Source: Phytopythium helicoides
Lineage: Eukaryota > Oomycota > Peronosporomycetes > Pythiales > Pythiaceae
Assembly (NCBI GenBank): GCA_024867545.1
Contig: JANFNE010000017.1
Location: forward strand, 1 to 20,000
DNA length: 20,000 nucleotides
Direction: 5' to 3'
Position numbers and translations under genes: made by a program. Below the pieces are notes generated by a model, which was given only the letters and a program-made list of their open reading frames with translations, was not told the DNA's origin and searched no databases. Shown piece by piece: positions 18,325 to 20,000 of this stretch. Each line of letters begins with the position of its first letter. Within the stretch, counting starts at the first letter, position 1.

Positions 18325-18954
18325 TCATGAAGAGCTGTTAAAATAGGGTGGGGTTGCACCTGCGTGCATGGAGTGCCTTCGCATTCTTGAACGCGACAAA
18401 ATTGGTTGTTCGTCAATCATACAGCTTAGTGCTCCGAGAATGAGGGTATAGTGTCCAACGAGCCAGTTCGGTCTTGCAATTTTTTCTCCCGCGTCGGGAA
18501 AACCGATTGCAAATGCGGAGACTTTCGACTCGAATTCGAGCGTCGACGTTGTTCATTGTTTATCTCACAGCCAACGCTCAACGCAGGCTGTAACTTGCTC
18601 ATTGAACTTGGCCTTCATATTGCCGAGAATGAGTATTGTACAGTTGTGTAGGTTGATGCATCGGTCCCCTGCAGGTGTAATAAATCCGCTCCCACGATCA
18701 GAGAATATTGGTTTACTTGATATTGCAATGCACGCTGAGATGCAGCGGTATATGAACCATGCACAGTTCAAGCTCACACTCCTTTTGTCATTTTTCCACT
18801 GATCAAAAGTCACGAAAGTCTGGGTTGAAGACCGAGGTGCGCTAGCTCCTGGGGCTTCAAAGCCTCCCCAACCGCAAAAAAGAGCAATCAAACACTCAGT
18901 CTGCTGACACATCAGATGTTGCCTAGGAGTATTACACGCATCAAATGATAACAC
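18325..18954 (-). pseudogene. Degraded coding-like block of unknown family
   Basis: A minus-strand frame open from 18954 to 18565 ends in protein-like sequence (GSGFITPAGDRCINLHNC..., then MKAKFNEQVTACVERWL). After its stop another frame, open from about 18553 to 18325, also reads like protein (WLVGHYTLILGALSCMIDEQ) but has no early Met. A third frame, interrupted by stops, carries LFMNKWMKMKFKRYTEVKKW at about 18340-18270. Shifts between frames with few stops suggest a decayed gene or several exons. I recognise no family. Confidence 0.3.
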
Positions 18955-19261
18955 CAGTACGCAGTGCTTAGTTCATTGAATCGAGTTCCTTTCGAAAACA
19001 AATTAATCAGCGATATCGTCAGAAGAAATGATTAGCCTCCTATCGAGCCTGGTCAGTGCATATGAATTTCCTCTCACTGGCGACGTCATTGGTGGTGTTG
19101 ATGTGTGTTGCTGCTGCTTTCCTCATCCTTTTCGCGGTGTTCCTTCTTTTCTTCTTTTCTTCTTTCTTTTTGTTTGTTATTCATGATGTTTGTGCTTGTG
19201 GTTTGTTGATGTGGTTTTTCAAATGTTTGTTGCTTTGGGCTGTGGTTTTTGCATTCTCTGT

Positions 19262-19325
<64 letters not shown>

Positions 19326-19327
19326 TC
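19262..19327. repeat. (TTTC)n microsatellite, about 66 bp
   Basis: Uninterrupted pyrimidine tetranucleotide repeat of about 16 units. It is a mirror repeat capable of triplex (H-DNA) formation. Confidence 0.95.
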
Positions 19328-19471
19328 ACCTTCTCTGTTCAACTTGGTTGTTAAGTAATTGTTTTGGTATTCGTTTGTGCTTTTTGGCAATTGGTGTTTG
19401 CTGCACTTTATTGTTGCACTGCACACCTGCATGCGTTTGTTTGTTTTTCGTTGGTGATTCCGCGTGGTTTT

Positions 19472-19502
19472 TGTTTGTTTGTTTGTTTGTTTGTTTGTTT
19501 GT
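19472..19502. repeat. (TTTG)n microsatellite, about 30 bp
   Basis: About seven units of TTTG/GTTT without interruption. Confidence 0.93.
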
Positions 19503-19721
19503 GTTGTTGGTATGGTAATATATGGTGATGATGCCGTGTGATGTGTTTGATGTGAGATGTTGAGGGCGTGGTTTGTGTCATCGTGGGATGAGTTGTTTGT
19601 GTATATGTGGGTTTGCTGTTTTGTTGATAGTTGGCGGTTTGTAGGGTTTGTAGCGAACAGAAGGAATGACAGAGAATGAAAGATAGGAAAGGGATGTGGT
19701 GGATGTTGGGAGGAAGCGGGA

Positions 19722-19722
<1 letters not shown>

Positions 19723-19780
<58 letters not shown>
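19723..19780. repeat. (TG)29 microsatellite
   Basis: 58 bp of alternating TG, a potential Z-DNA-forming tract. Confidence 0.97.
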
Positions 19781-19783
<3 letters not shown>

Positions 19784-19919
19784 TTGATGCGGTTCCATTG
19801 GTCGTATGAGGATGGTAATGTGTGATTCGGAGGCTTCTCGATGCGTAGAATACGTTGGTGTGGTTGTTTTTGTGTTTTGCGGGCGCGTTGGTGTTTGAGT
19901 GAGTTTGTTCGAAATTCGT

Positions 19920-19992
19920 GACCGCGTGGCGCAATGGATAGCGCATCTGACTTCTAATCAGGGGGTTGTGGGTTCGAGTCCCATCGTGGTCG
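19920..19992 (+). tRNA. tRNA-Arg(UCU)
   Basis: 73 nt, no intron. The acceptor stem GACCGCG pairs with CGTGGTC (one G-U) and the discriminator base is G at 19992. The D arm is GCGC-AATGGATA-GCGC. The anticodon stem TCTGA/TCAGG has loop CTTCTAA, giving anticodon TCT, which reads AGA. The T arm is GTGGG-TTCGAGT-CCCAT with the canonical TTCGA box B; the A box matches TGGCGCAATGG. It is followed by T-rich sequence cut off by the window end. Confidence 0.96.
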
Positions 19993-20000
19993 GTTTGTTC

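Larger units (their letters stand above)
19040..19900. repeat. T/G-rich strand-asymmetric region with three microsatellites
   Basis: The plus strand is strongly enriched in T and G for about 850 bp. ORFs across it are low-complexity artefacts (runs of Phe/Leu/Ser, or of His/Thr). It contains the separate TTTC, TTTG and TG tracts listed below and ends just before the tRNA. Confidence 0.75.

Noticed and set aside
19181..19798. 205-codon minus-strand ORF rich in His-Thr and Lys-Glu-Arg repeats
   Set aside because: Direct translation of TG and TTTC microsatellites.
15595..19919. LTR retrotransposon or CRISPR-like array
   Set aside because: No paired long direct repeats, primer-binding site, polymerase domains or regular spacer-repeat pattern seen.

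Overview
The window looks like nuclear DNA from an oomycete (Phytophthora/Pythium type), or at least a stramenopile. The genes are compact and GC-rich, and introns are few and very short (59-70 nt, GT-AG). Protein families are purely eukaryotic. An oomycete-style core promoter (Inr plus FPR-like TCACTCCATTTTC on the minus strand) lies upstream of the first gene. The genus cannot be fixed from the sequence alone.

Layout. Positions 1-3237 (minus) hold the N-terminal part of a very large focadhesin-like (FOCAD/DUF3730) HEAT-repeat gene that runs off the left edge. Positions 3238-4228 are a divergent promoter region shared with a plus-strand NIPA-type magnesium transporter (4229-5662). Positions 5999-9344 (minus) hold one four-exon gene, pieced together here from what look like separate ORFs. 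It encodes about 1051 aa with an acidic/polyQ N-terminus, an armadillo-like helical region, an IQ motif and C-terminal TPRs, and it converges on the NIPA gene. Positions 9589-13023 (minus) are an intronless ISWI chromatin remodeller. Positions 13024-13620 separate it from NOP9 and contain a 205-bp foldback element (MITE-like) next to the ISWI promoter. Positions 13621-15594 (minus) are the Pumilio-repeat ribosome biogenesis factor NOP9.

From 15595 to about 19919 the window has no convincing full gene. It holds short coding-like pieces: a 53-aa Cys-rich ORF, a 93-aa zinc-finger-like ORF and a degraded coding block at about 18.3-18.95 kb. It then passes into an approximately 850-bp stretch very rich in T and G on the plus strand, carrying three microsatellites. 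The window closes with a complete tRNA-Arg(UCU) at 19920-19992.

The genes do not form a pathway. They are ordinary housekeeping functions (RNA surveillance or focal adhesion type scaffold, Mg2+ transport, chromatin remodelling, pre-40S assembly) packed closely, with an accessory, repeat-bearing flank on the right. The most useful observations are the reconstructed exon structures, the foldback element and the short direct repeats in the FOCAD-like promoter that resemble its ends. I see no clear new biological system.
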